Below the pieces are notes generated by a model. It ran no database searches. It had not been told where the DNA came from and worked only from the letters and a program-made list of their open reading frames with translations. Both the position numbers and the translations under genes were made by a program. From contig NZ_CP097757.1 of NCBI RefSeq assembly GCF_023586085.1, forward strand, positions 1 through 64,000: a stretch of DNA of 64,000 bases, in the 5' to 3' direction. This document shows, piece after piece, positions 47,829-57,563 of this stretch. Position 1 is the stretch's first letter. Each line of letters opens with the position of its first letter. This stretch comes from Blochmannia endosymbiont of Camponotus sp. GTDB lineage: Bacteria > Pseudomonadota > Gammaproteobacteria > Enterobacterales > Enterobacteriaceae.

Positions 47829-49439
47829 TTATTCCCATTCAATAGTAGCCGGAGGTTTAGAAGAAACATCATATACTACACGAGATATCCCCTCAACCTC
47901 ATTAACAATACGATTAGACACTTTATTTAAAAAACCATAAGATAAATAAACCCAACGTGCCGTCATAAAATCGGTGGTCTCTACTGCACGTAAAGAAACT
48001 ACCGATTCATACTTACGCTGGTCCCCTTGTACCCCCACTGAATGTATCGGTAAAAAAACTGCAAAAGCCTGACTAATCTTATAATATAAATTATCACGCT
48101 TAAGTTCCTCAATAAAAATAAAATCTACCTTACGTAAGATATCGCAATATTCTCTTTTTACTTCCCCTAAGATTCTAATAGCCAAACCAGGGCCTGGAAA
48201 CGGATAGCGATACACTATACTATGAGGTAACCCCAATTCTAACCCAATACTACGAACCTCATCTTTAAATAAATTTCTTATGGGTTCTAGTAACTTAACA
48301 TTCATAATTCCTGAAAAACAACCTACATTATGATGCGACTTAATCACATTTTTGAAAGAAGATAAAGACATACCAGATTCAATAACATCCGAATATATAG
48401 TACCTTGAACTAACCATTGTATAGGCACTAAATTACGAATTTGTTCTTCAAAAACTTCTGTAAAAATCCTGCCAATTATTTTTCTTTTTTCCTCTGGGTC
48501 AATAACTCCAATTAAAGCATCTAAAAATAGCTGTTCTTTTGATACATAAATAATATCTAAATTATAATTTTTATCACAAAAATTCTTAATTCGATCAAAT
48601 TCACGATGTAATAATAACCCATTATCAATAAAAATACAAATGAACTGATTACCTATTGCACGTTGCAACAACAAAGCTGTAACAAAAGAATCAATTCCAC
48701 CTGAAAATCCAAGTACTACTTTATCATTACCCACCTTCACACGAATATCCATAATAATATTATCAATAATATTAGTTATCTTCCATGAAGATTTACATGA
48801 ACAAATACACATAATAAAACGTTCTAAGATATTTTTACCTTTTTTAGTATGAGTTACTTCCGGATGAAATTGCACACCATATAAACGCTGATCCTCATTA
48901 GCCATAACAGCAACTTGCTGATATTTATTAATACCAATAACAGTAAAATTTGGGGGAACAGTGGTCACTATATCTCCATGACTCATCCATACATCCAATA
49001 CCGAGTGACCTGTAATATCATCAACATAATCATATATGTCATTTGTAAGAATACTTTCAGTAATAAGGGTTATTTTAGTACAACCAAACTCGCGCTGAGT
49101 TGTTAAATGTTGCACCTTCCCACCCAACTGCTGCGACATAATCTGCATACCGTAACAAATTCCAAATATAGGTATACCCAATTGAAATACAAATTCAGGA
49201 ATAGATGGAAAATTAAGATCAATAACGCTATGAGGACCTCCCGAAAGAATAATACCACTAGGATTAAATGAATATATTTGCGATTCACTAACATCCCAGG
49301 AAAAAAATTCAGAATACACACCCAACTCACGGATTCTTCGTAACAATAATTGAGTATACTGAGATCCAAAATCTACCACTAAAATACGATGATCACTACA
49401 TTTTATATTATGGTTTATTCTATTATTCAAAATAACCAT
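47829..49439 (-). CDS. guaA: GMP synthase (glutamine-hydrolysing)
   Basis: Amidates XMP to GMP using glutamine. The class I glutaminase domain (about residues 18-205) has the nucleophile Cys in IFGICYGMQ and His-x-Glu in GVQFHPEVTHT. The ATP-pyrophosphatase loop is LGFSGGIDSFVTALLL, with SF in place of the usual SS. The C-terminus EVEGISRVVYDVSSKPPATIEWE-type end (KPPATIEWE) matches. It is 536 aa; about 10 extra residues precede the conserved start HRILVVDFGSQYTQL. It follows guaB by 100 bp. Confidence 0.97.
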   Translation of the reverse strand: MVILNNRINHNIKCSDHRILVVDFGSQYTQLLLRRIRELGVYSEFFSWDVSESQIYSFNPSGIILSGGPHSVIDLNFPSIPEFVFQLGIPIFGICYGMQIMSQQLGGKVQHLTTQREFGCTKITLITESILTNDIYDYVDDITGHSVLDVWMSHGDIVTTVPPNFTVIGINKYQQVAVMANEDQRLYGVQFHPEVTHTKKGKNILERFIMCICSCKSSWKITNIIDNIIMDIRVKVGNDKVVLGFSGGIDSFVTALLLQRAIGNQFICIFIDNGLLLHREFDRIKNFCDKNYNLDIIYVSKEQLFLDALIGVIDPEEKRKIIGRIFTEVFEEQIRNLVPIQWLVQGTIYSDVIESGMSLSSFKNVIKSHHNVGCFSGIMNVKLLEPIRNLFKDEVRSIGLELGLPHSIVYRYPFPGPGLAIRILGEVKREYCDILRKVDFIFIEELKRDNLYYKISQAFAVFLPIHSVGVQGDQRKYESVVSLRAVETTDFMTARWVYLSYGFLNKVSNRIVNEVEGISRVVYDVSSKPPATIEWE

Positions 49440-49539
49440 TTATTACCTAACCAAAATATTTAATGATATATTAATAATACATTTTAAACTAAATAAATAC
49501 CACAACTATCTATTATACACATAATACATAGACAAATAG

Positions 49540-51015
49540 TCATGTTAAACGATAATTAGGAGATTCTTTCGTTATAATTACATCATGTACATGACTTTCC
49601 TGCATACCAGAAGGACTCACACGAACAAATTTAGCCTGTGTTCTTAAATCATGAATAGTCATACAACCTGTCAAACCCATACAAGATCGTAATCCCCCCA
49701 TCAATTGATGTACAATAGTTTCTAATTTACCTTTATAAGGAACACGCCCTTCTATACCTTCCGGCACCAATTTACAAGCAGCAACAGCGTTATCCTGTTG
49801 TTGAAAATAACGATCAGCAGAGCCCTTATGCATAGCTCCTAAAGAACCCATTCCACGGTAAGTTTTAAAAGATCTACCCTGATAAAATTCTATATCTCCT
49901 GGCGATTCTTCTGTTCCTGCCAGTAACGAACCAATCATGACGCAATGCGCACCTGCAGCTATTGCTTTAGCAATATCTCCAGAAAATCTAATACCTCCAT
50001 CTGCAATAATTGGAATATCTGTATCTTTTAACGCTTCTGCTACATTAGAAATAGCTGTAATTTGAGGAATTCCTACACCAGTAACAATACGAGTTGTGCA
50101 AATAGAACCAGGTCCAACACCAACTTTCACAGCACTAACACCAGATTTTACTAATGCCAAAGCACCATCTTTAGTAACAACATTACCCCCCACAACAGGT
50201 AAATTAGGATATAATTTACAAACCGTCTCTATACATTTTAAAACCCCATCTGAATGTCCATGTGAAGAATCAACTAACAATACATCTAAACCAGCATTAA
50301 CTAGCCCTGCAACACGTTCTATGCAGTCACTCCCCACTCCAACAGCAGCACCAACACGTAATCGTCCATAATCGTCCTTACATGCATATGGCTTTCGTTC
50401 CGCTTTTTCAAAATCTTTCGCAGTAATCATACCTTTAAGATGAAACAAAGAATCAATTAATAAAATCTTTTCTACTCTCTTATCATGCATTTTTCTTAAA
50501 ACTATTTTCCGGTTTTCTTTTTCTAATACTGTAACTAAACGCTCCTTAGGAGTCATAACAGAAGAAACACAACTTGATAAATCACTTACAAACCTAACAT
50601 CACGACTTGTAATTATCCCTACCAGTTCATTCGTACCTACCACAACAGGATAACCGGCAAACCCATTACGAGAAGTTAATTCTTTCACTCGTAACAAAGT
50701 TGTATCAGGAGCAACACATTGCGGATTAGCTACTATTCCGCTTTCATAACGCTTAACACGATGTACTTCACTAATTTGCTGCTCCAAAGACATATTTTTA
50801 TGAATAAAACCTACACCACCTTCTTGCGCTAAAGCAATAGCTAAACCTGATTCTGTCACTGTATCCATAGCCGAAGACACAATAGGAATATTTAAGGAAA
50901 TAGAATTAGTTACTAAACTATCCAGAACAGCCTCTGCAGGAAGTACCTTAGAATAAGACGGCACAATGAGCACATCATCAAAAGTCAAGGCTTCTTTTTC
51001 AAAAGAAAATATCAC
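49540..51015 (-). CDS. guaB: Inosine-5'-monophosphate dehydrogenase
   Basis: NAD-dependent oxidation of IMP to XMP, the first guanine-specific step. The active-site Cys is in [15 protein letters not shown]. Two CBS domains occupy about residues 95-205 within the barrel ([16 protein letters not shown]). The flap is [13 protein letters not shown]. It is 491 aa against 488. The start is GTG at 51015, with no in-frame ATG nearby and a weak ribosome site. Its upstream region is the strand-bias switch zone. Confidence 0.97.
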   Translation of the reverse strand: MIFSFEKEALTFDDVLIVPSYSKVLPAEAVLDSLVTNSISLNIPIVSSAMDTVTESGLAIALAQEGGVGFIHKNMSLEQQISEVHRVKRYESGIVANPQCVAPDTTLLRVKELTSRNGFAGYPVVVGTNELVGIITSRDVRFVSDLSSCVSSVMTPKERLVTVLEKENRKIVLRKMHDKRVEKILLIDSLFHLKGMITAKDFEKAERKPYACKDDYGRLRVGAAVGVGSDCIERVAGLVNAGLDVLLVDSSHGHSDGVLKCIETVCKLYPNLPVVGGNVVTKDGALALVKSGVSAVKVGVGPGSICTTRIVTGVGIPQITAISNVAEALKDTDIPIIADGGIRFSGDIAKAIAAGAHCVMIGSLLAGTEESPGDIEFYQGRSFKTYRGMGSLGAMHKGSADRYFQQQDNAVAACKLVPEGIEGRVPYKGKLETIVHQLMGGLRSCMGLTGCMTIHDLRTQAKFVRVSPSGMQESHVHDVIITKESPNYRLT

Positions 51016-51537
51016 ACTAATCTACACTTATCTTCAAATATTTACATACCGTAACAACCTAATAACTATAAACTAACCTACCCTACAACAAACATAACCT
51101 CAATATTGAGGTTATGTCTTATACCCCAGCGGACTTGATTCTATCATGAATTATGTAATTGATCAAGTTTTAATGTATGAGTTGTTTAAAATTAATAATT
51201 TTAAATTTTATAAAAATTATATGTATATTTTTGTGTGGGTATTGTTGTAATGGAAGCTTTTGTATAAAATGTTTATGTTTGTAGATTTGTTGGTTGGTAA
51301 TAGTTTTTGGTTTAATGGGATATATGTTGTGTTTGGTGGTTTTAAATTTGAATTAATGTTGATTAGTTTTGTACTTAAAGATTAAATATATAATTAAATA
51401 CTGAGATGTGGTATGTTGAAGTGATGTTTTTTGGATGTGTATGTTATTCCTGATTTTTAGTTGTATTACAAGTATATTTGGTAAGTATGTTGGTTATGGT
51501 GTTGTTCAGGTAAGGTAATGCTATTGAGTGATACAAA
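51016..51537. other. guaB/mqo divergent spacer with abrupt strand-bias switch; candidate replication origin
   Basis: On the + strand 51016-51090 has about 21 C and 1 G. 51118-51180 is balanced (10 and 10). 51181-51480 has about 62 G and 6 C. The switch therefore occurs within roughly 90 bp, at a 26-bp palindrome. An A+T-only run follows at about 51189-51221. No DnaA box (TTATCCACA type) is visible. Change from C-rich to G-rich along the + strand is what a replication origin usually shows. Function is inferred. Confidence 0.55.
51092..51117. repeat. 26-bp perfect palindrome at the strand-bias switch
   Basis: Both 13-base halves (ACATAACCTCAAT and its reverse complement) match exactly with no spacer. 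It lies 77 bp upstream of the guaB start and 420 bp upstream of mqo. It might be a protein-binding site, a hairpin or part of an origin. Confidence 0.75.
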
Positions 51538-53106
51538 ATGAGTAATATTGTAGTTGTGGATAATAAACAACATCATTTGGTTAAAATTGAATCTTCCGTG
51601 GATGTAGTTTTAGTTGGCGCTGGTATTATGAGCGCTACATTTGCTATGTTTTTGACAATTCTTGAACCAACTTGGAAAATTCATATGTATGAACGTCTTA
51701 ATGAGGCAGCACGAGAAAGTTCTAATGTATGGAATAATGCTGGGACTGGGCATGCGGCGTTTTGTGAGCTTAATTATACACAGTATAATTATAAGGATTC
51801 CTCTGTCGACATTTCAAAAGCTGTTGCTGTTAATGAAGCTTTTGAAATGTCGCGTCAGTTTTGGGCATATTTAGTAGAAACAAAGGTTCTTAATAATCCA
51901 AGTTCTTTTATTAATAATGTGCCACATATGAGTTTTGTTTGGGGAGAAGAAAACGTTTCTTTTTTAAAAAAACGTTTTAAAGCATTGCAAAATAGTATTT
52001 TGTTTAGTGGTATGGTTTATTCCGAGGATTTTCAGCAAATTCATAAGTGGGTTCCTCTTATTATTAATGGACGTAATGTATCTCAAAAAATAGCGGTAAC
52101 TCGTATGGAAATGGGTACAGATATTAATTTTGGAGCGCTTACTCAGCAGTTATTGAGTGAGTTGAAAAAAAGTTTAAATTTTAAATTATATTTACAACAC
52201 GATGTTTATCGTATAAGACATAATTTTGATAAAACTTGGGATGTACATATAATTGATCGACAGTATAGTCAAAAAAAGTGTATTCGTTCAAATTATGTGT
52301 TTATAGGGGCTGGGGGCAAGTCAATTAGTCTTTTGCAAAATTCTGGCGTGCCGGAAGTTAAGGGGTATGCTGGATTTCCAGTGGGTGGTCAATTTTTAGT
52401 TACAAAAAATAAGAGAATAGTTGAACAACATTTAGCGAAGGTATATGGAAAAGCACCTGTTAATACTCCTCCAATGTCGGTACCTCATATAGATACCAGG
52501 ATATTGAATGGTAATAAGGTTTTATTATTTGGACCGTTTGCTACTTTTAGTAGTAAATTTTTGAAATATGGGTCATGGTTAGATTTGTTTTATTCTTTAA
52601 ATAGGTATAATTTGCTTCCAATATTTCAGGTTGGGATAGATAATTTTGGTTTGTTGAGATATTTAATTGGTCAATTAATTATGTCGGATATGCAACGTAT
52701 TGATGCGCTTAGAGAATATTATCCGACAGTTAATCCATCAGATTGGACCTTAGTTAAAGCAGGACAACGTGTTCAAATTATTAAAAGGAATAATGAAAAA
52801 AGAGGTGTGTTGCAATTTGGAACAGAGGTGGTTAGTTCTAATGATGGAACTTTGTCAGCACTTCTTGGTGCATCTCCGGGAGCATCTACTGTAGTTTCGA
52901 TAATATTAGAACTTCTAAGTACGATGTTTAATAAAAAAATTGATAGTGATTCTTGGAAAAATAAAATTATAGATATGATACCATCATATACTAGCAAATT
53001 AGATGGTAATGTTATTTTGTTAAATAAAATTAGACGGTATACTTGTAATGTTTTGGAATTAAATTATATGGAGGCGAAAAATAACACAAATATGGGGTGT
53101 TGTTAG
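51538..53106 (+). CDS. mqo: Malate:quinone oxidoreductase
   Basis: FAD-dependent membrane-associated enzyme oxidising malate to oxaloacetate and reducing quinone. The FAD-binding motif is DVVLVGAGIMSATFAMFL, and YERLNEAARESSNVWNNAGTGH is a strong family signature. VFIGAGGKSISLLQ and GFPVGGQFLV follow. It is 522 aa against 548, slightly short at both ends. It sits where E. coli has xseA. Its reading strand is the G-rich one. Confidence 0.96.
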   Translation: MSNIVVVDNKQHHLVKIESSVDVVLVGAGIMSATFAMFLTILEPTWKIHMYERLNEAARESSNVWNNAGTGHAAFCELNYTQYNYKDSSVDISKAVAVNEAFEMSRQFWAYLVETKVLNNPSSFINNVPHMSFVWGEENVSFLKKRFKALQNSILFSGMVYSEDFQQIHKWVPLIINGRNVSQKIAVTRMEMGTDINFGALTQQLLSELKKSLNFKLYLQHDVYRIRHNFDKTWDVHIIDRQYSQKKCIRSNYVFIGAGGKSISLLQNSGVPEVKGYAGFPVGGQFLVTKNKRIVEQHLAKVYGKAPVNTPPMSVPHIDTRILNGNKVLLFGPFATFSSKFLKYGSWLDLFYSLNRYNLLPIFQVGIDNFGLLRYLIGQLIMSDMQRIDALREYYPTVNPSDWTLVKAGQRVQIIKRNNEKRGVLQFGTEVVSSNDGTLSALLGASPGASTVVSIILELLSTMFNKKIDSDSWKNKIIDMIPSYTSKLDGNVILLNKIRRYTCNVLELNYMEAKNNTNMGCC

Positions 53107-53185
53107 TAGTTACAATGTTTTTGAGCAGAATATCAGCAGGAATTCTAGATTATATGCAGGTTTGTGTATTTTAAAAATATTATTT

Positions 53186-54607
53186 TTATTTGTTGATAAA
53201 TGGATTAACAGTATCTTTAAATTGTATGTTCAATAAAATACCTGTAATATCTAATGTGTGATAGAAGTATTTTTTTAAATATCTTTTGTAGCTATTAGGC
53301 AATTTACTAACGTGATTTCCATGAATTATTAAAGTTAATGGGTTGTCTTTGCCAACGTGCACATATTTGGGTTTGATTTTTTTGCCATATAGAAGTGGGG
53401 GAGGAGATTTAGAAACAGCTTCATATAGAATATTAATTAAACGTGTTGTACTAATAGTTTTTGTAAAAGATGATGAATGTAGATGTGTTTTTTTAATTGA
53501 TTGAAATAATTTTTTAATACCGTTTCCGTGCAATGCTGAAATAAAGTGTATTTTGGCAAAATTAATAAAATTTATTTTTTCGCATAGGTTTTTTTTGGTT
53601 TTCTGACGTAGATCTGGGGATATTTTATCCCATTTATTAAAAATAATTATTAATGCTTTACCATTATTTACAATAAATCGCAATAAGTATAAATCTTGAT
53701 CAGATATCCCCAGATCTACGTCGCCCATAAATAATAAGATGTGTGCAGTTTTGATAATTTGGTGTGTTTTAGAAATAGAAATTTTTTCTGCTACGTTGTC
53801 TATTTTTTTTCTTTTTCGTACTCCTGCTGTGTCAATTAGTGTATATTTTTGTTTATTGTATATAATGGGTATATGAATGCAATTTCGAGTAGTTCCTGGT
53901 GTATTACAGGTAATCATGCGGTTTTTTCCTAAAATATAATTAATAAAAGTAGATTTTCCGGAATTAGGTCGTCCTATAACAGCTAATGTGGTGCTAGTAA
54001 GATTATTTTTTTTATTGTCATATGATGATGAATTTACGCAGTTTGTATGGATAGTTTCATTTAAATTAGTTTTAGGTGTATTATTTTTATAGTTTTTTGA
54101 AATTAGTAGAGATATATTTTTTAATAAATTATTAATTCCGTTTCCGTGAATTGCAGAAATAAAGATAATATTTTTTATGTCGAAAGAATAGTAATCCCAT
54201 ACAATATTATTTGTATGATATGGAATATCATCAATTTTATTAATAACAATGAATATAGGTTTTTTTAATTTTTTTAAAAAATTGATGATATCGTAATTTA
54301 CGGATGTTCCTATAGATTGTCTATCCATAAGGAATAGTACAATATCAGCTTCTTTTATCGCTGAAATTGTTTGATGAGTTATATAATTTTGAATATTTTC
54401 TGTTTTTATATTATAATGTAATCCGTCAACGCCTCCAGTGTCTATTAGAATAGATTTAAATTGCTTACATTGAAAGTAACCATATTGTCGGTCTCGAGTT
54501 AATCCTGGATAATTAGAAATTAAAGCATCATGTGTATGTGTTAATCTATTAAATAGAGTAGATTTTCCTACATTTTTTTGTCCAATTAATGTAATAATGG
54601 GGAACAT
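53186..54607 (-). CDS. der: Ribosome biogenesis GTPase Der (EngA)
   Basis: Double GTPase needed for 50S subunit maturation. The first domain has GQKNVGKSTLFNRLT, DTGG and NKIDD. The second, from about residue 207, has GRPNSGKSTFINYIL, DTAGVRKRKK and NKWDK. The C-terminal KH-like domain follows (YVHVGKDNPLTLIIHGN). It is 473 aa against 490; the basic tail after NPFINK is missing. Second-domain text GDVDLGISDQD differs from the usual IDAxEGISDQD and coincides with an inverted repeat. Confidence 0.97.
   Translation of the reverse strand: MFPIITLIGQKNVGKSTLFNRLTHTHDALISNYPGLTRDRQYGYFQCKQFKSILIDTGGVDGLHYNIKTENIQNYITHQTISAIKEADIVLFLMDRQSIGTSVNYDIINFLKKLKKPIFIVINKIDDIPYHTNNIVWDYYSFDIKNIIFISAIHGNGINNLLKNISLLISKNYKNNTPKTNLNETIHTNCVNSSSYDNKKNNLTSTTLAVIGRPNSGKSTFINYILGKNRMITCNTPGTTRNCIHIPIIYNKQKYTLIDTAGVRKRKKIDNVAEKISISKTHQIIKTAHILLFMGDVDLGISDQDLYLLRFIVNNGKALIIIFNKWDKISPDLRQKTKKNLCEKINFINFAKIHFISALHGNGIKKLFQSIKKTHLHSSSFTKTISTTRLINILYEAVSKSPPPLLYGKKIKPKYVHVGKDNPLTLIIHGNHVSKLPNSYKRYLKKYFYHTLDITGILLNIQFKDTVNPFINK
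53605..53722. repeat. 19-bp perfect inverted repeat within der
   Basis: Arms 53605-53623 and 53704-53722 (GACGTAGATCTGGGGATAT and its reverse complement) are identical over 19 bp, 80 bp apart. They encode ISPDLRQ and GDVDLGIS of the second GTPase domain. Nine of 19 bases are G or C, unusual here. Confidence 0.75.
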
Positions 54608-54772
54608 TTTTTAATCCATAAAATATATGTATCTATAAATACTGATATCAGTATTAGGCTACATAATTAAAATTTAATTAATTTTTTGAATAATTATATA
54701 TAATATTACAGTATGATTATAGAGTATGATTCATACTAGTTTAGTAAATGGTTATGATATGGTGTTAATAAC

Positions 54773-56083
54773 TTAAGTTTGATTTATAAATAGTATATTT
54801 TTTAATTTTTCAATAACTTTATCGTGTTGTAATGTTTCTTGAGTGCCTAATTGCAAATTTTTTAGTATAACTGTTTTTGTAAGATAATTTTTTTCATTTA
54901 TGATTAATATGGTTCGTGTGTTATGTTTGTTAGCGGCATGAAGTTGTTTTTTTATATTATTTTTTCCATGGTGTAACATTAATCGTATAGATGGCAATAT
55001 TGAGTGAATATGTTCAGATAGTAATATTGAATATTTTTTAGCATTATTTCCTAAGCTAATTAAATACACGTCAATATCACTGTGTGTGTTATTTTTATTT
55101 AAAAAATCATTATTATTAATTTCTCGTATCAACAAAATTACACGTTCTAATCCTATGGAAAATCCTACAGCAGGGACTGAATCTCCTCCTAATTCCTGAA
55201 CTAATGCATCATAACGGCCACCAGCACAGATAGTTTTTCTTACCCCTAAGCTATCGGTGACCCATTCAAAAACTGTTTTATTATAGTAATCTAAGCCGCG
55301 TACCAAATATGGATTAATTGTATATGGTATTTCTAATAGATCTAATAATTGGCACAATTCAGAAAAATGAGCATGCGAATCATTATCTAAATAATCACTT
55401 AATACGGGTGCATGAAGTAATAATTCTTTGGTGTTACTATTTTTTGTATCTAATATTCGCATGGGATTAGAATATAAACGACGTAGCGAATTATGATCTA
55501 AATTTTTTGAGTGTTTTTCTAAAAAGGTTATTAATTTTTTTCGATAATTTGATCTAGATGATAATGAACCAATTGAATTTAATTCTAACGATAAATGATG
55601 GCTAATTCCTAATTGTTTCCAGCAACGAGCAGTAATTAAAATTAATTCAACATCTATGTCGGGTCCTATTTGTCCAAAAGCTTCGGCACTAAATTGATGA
55701 AATTGTCTATAACGTCCTTTTTGAGGACGTTCATAACGAAACATTGGACCAAGATACCATAGACGTTGTTCTTGTTTATAAAAAAGTCCGTGCTTGATAC
55801 CTGCTCGAACGCATCCAGATGTTCCTTCTGGGCGCAATGTTAAGCTCTTATTATTACGATCATTAAAACTATACATTTCTTTTTCTATTACATCTGTCAT
55901 TGCTCCAATTGAGCGTTTGAATAAGTTTGTATCCTCAACAATAGGAAATCTGATTTCCTTATATCCATAACTATTTAGTATGGTTGTAAATGTATTTTCT
56001 ACGTGTTGCCATATAGTTATGTCTTGTGGCAAACAATCATGCATGCCACGAATAGATTGGATCTTTGTATTATATTTAATCAT
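54773..56083 (-). CDS. hisS: Histidine--tRNA ligase
   Basis: Class II synthetase for tRNA-His. Motif 2 is seen in WYLGPMFRYERPQKGRYRQFHQ, and the histidine signatures LVRGLDYYNKTVFEW and AGGRYDALVQELGG are intact. Motif 3 is GFSIGLERVIL. It is 436 aa against 424. It lies 14 bp after ispG, as in E. coli apart from the lost yfgM and bamB downstream. Confidence 0.97.
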   Translation of the reverse strand: MIKYNTKIQSIRGMHDCLPQDITIWQHVENTFTTILNSYGYKEIRFPIVEDTNLFKRSIGAMTDVIEKEMYSFNDRNNKSLTLRPEGTSGCVRAGIKHGLFYKQEQRLWYLGPMFRYERPQKGRYRQFHQFSAEAFGQIGPDIDVELILITARCWKQLGISHHLSLELNSIGSLSSRSNYRKKLITFLEKHSKNLDHNSLRRLYSNPMRILDTKNSNTKELLLHAPVLSDYLDNDSHAHFSELCQLLDLLEIPYTINPYLVRGLDYYNKTVFEWVTDSLGVRKTICAGGRYDALVQELGGDSVPAVGFSIGLERVILLIREINNNDFLNKNNTHSDIDVYLISLGNNAKKYSILLSEHIHSILPSIRLMLHHGKNNIKKQLHAANKHNTRTILIINEKNYLTKTVILKNLQLGTQETLQHDKVIEKLKNILFINQT

Positions 56084-56097
56084 GTATTAATCTTTGA

Positions 56098-57228
56098 TTA
56101 TTTATTTATTGCGCTTGATATAGTAGCTAGATTATTTTTATTTATTGATTCAGATTTGGTTCTAATACGTTGTTCTAATTCTTCAACGATTGACATATTA
56201 TCACATTTTTTTTGTTGTCGTATACCATCTTCATATATACCACTTTTGTTACGCGCTCCGGCGACACCAATTGTTGATTTCAATGCTTCTCCCGGTCCAT
56301 TGACTACACATCCAATAATAGATACATCCATGGGTGTTGTAATATCGCTTACTTTTTGTTCTAAAGCATTAACTACATTGATTACATCAAATTCTTGTCG
56401 GGCACATCCTGGACAAGCTATAAAATTAATGCCATGAGCACGAATCTTTAAAGCTCTTAAGATATCAAATGCTACTTTAACTTCTTCTATAGGATCTGCG
56501 GCTAATGATATACGTATTGTATCTCCAATTCCTTCATGTAATAAGAAACCTAACGCTATTGCAGATTTTACTGTGCCATTGCGTAAAGCTCCCGATTCAG
56601 TAAGACCTATGTGCAATGGTTGATCTATTTTAGACGCTAAGATACGGTATGCTTCTACTGTTATTAGTACGTCGGAAGATTTGACGCTGACTTTAAATTG
56701 GTGGAAGTTTAATTTGTCTAAAATATCTACGTGTCTCATTGCTGATTCTAATAAAACATGTTCTGTCGGATTCCCGTCATATTTTTTTTGTAAATCGCGT
56801 TCAAGAGAACCAGAGTTTATACCAATGCGAATAGGTATGTTCTTATCTTGGGCGCAGTGTACTACAGATCGAATACGTTTATTATTTCCGATATTACCAG
56901 GATTAATACGTAAACAATCTGCTCCATATTCAGCTGCTTTTAGTGCAATGCGATAATCAAAATGAATGTCTGCTATTAATGGAATATCAACTGTTTGCTG
57001 TTTAATTATTTTGAAGGCTTCAGCTGCATCCATAGTAGGTATTGATATTCTAACAATATCCACTCCTACTTTTTTTAAGGCATTTATTTGTTTAATTGTT
57101 TCTACTATATTTATAGTACGAGTGTTAACCATAGATTGTACTGCAATAGGCGCTCCATCTCCAATAGGAATATTACCAATATAAATACGTGTAGACTTTC
57201 GGCGAATAATGTTCGCGATATTATTCAT
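56098..57228 (-). CDS. ispG: 4-hydroxy-3-methylbut-2-en-1-yl diphosphate synthase
   Basis: 4Fe-4S enzyme of the MEP isoprenoid pathway. Cluster cysteines are in [13 protein letters not shown] and [11 protein letters not shown], with the Glu of NALEQKV. The N-terminal TIM barrel holds VQSMVNTRT and [10 protein letters not shown]. It is 376 aa against 372. It precedes hisS in the likely operon. The rodZ gene between ispG and rlmN in E. coli is missing. Confidence 0.97.
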   Translation of the reverse strand: MNNIANIIRRKSTRIYIGNIPIGDGAPIAVQSMVNTRTINIVETIKQINALKKVGVDIVRISIPTMDAAEAFKIIKQQTVDIPLIADIHFDYRIALKAAEYGADCLRINPGNIGNNKRIRSVVHCAQDKNIPIRIGINSGSLERDLQKKYDGNPTEHVLLESAMRHVDILDKLNFHQFKVSVKSSDVLITVEAYRILASKIDQPLHIGLTESGALRNGTVKSAIALGFLLHEGIGDTIRISLAADPIEEVKVAFDILRALKIRAHGINFIACPGCARQEFDVINVVNALEQKVSDITTPMDVSIIGCVVNGPGEALKSTIGVAGARNKSGIYEDGIRQQKKCDNMSIVEELEQRIRTKSESINKNNLATISSAINK

Positions 57229-57559
57229 AATTTCTCCAATGTTTTCATATTATAAAACTAATAAATAATATTTATAGATATAATCATTATTTATTGATGT
57301 ATTTATTGGTTATTACTTATATATTAAATAATTCTATTTATGTTCAGTATATCGATTTTCCCATATTAAAAGACTTGATTATAAACAGAAATCATATTAT
57401 TAATTTGTGTTGGTATAGAAAAATAAATCATTATTATTTATTTTTATTAAATTTTATGATATGTATTCTATTTATAGTGAGAATAAGAATCATCTAGATT
57501 AGAGGAATTTTAAACCAATACCATCTTATTTAATAGTTCTTAAATAAGATGGTATTGGT
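57229..57559. other. Spacer ispG/rlmN at the rodZ position
   Basis: 331 bp with no recognisable RodZ sequence. A 67-codon + strand frame (57294-57497) has no family resemblance and opposes the surrounding genes. The left arm of the 23-bp hairpin is at its right end. Confidence 0.5.
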
Positions 57560-57563
57560 TTAA
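57510..57563 (-). terminator. 23-bp perfect hairpin overlapping the rlmN stop codon
   Basis: Arms 57510-57532 and 57541-57563 pair over 23 bp around an 8-nt loop. The rlmN TAA (57560-57562) is inside the right arm. In the rlmN direction the stem runs out into an A/T stretch with few Ts. It is probably the rlmN transcript end. Confidence 0.65.

Noticed and set aside
56003..56437. 144-codon + strand frame opposite ispG/hisS
   Set aside because: Antisense shadow spanning the ispG-hisS junction; both real genes are intact.
57294..57497. 67-codon + strand frame between ispG and rlmN
   Set aside because: No family resemblance, AT-driven residue make-up (Ile, Leu, Tyr, Asn), opposite to neighbouring genes and no ribosome site.
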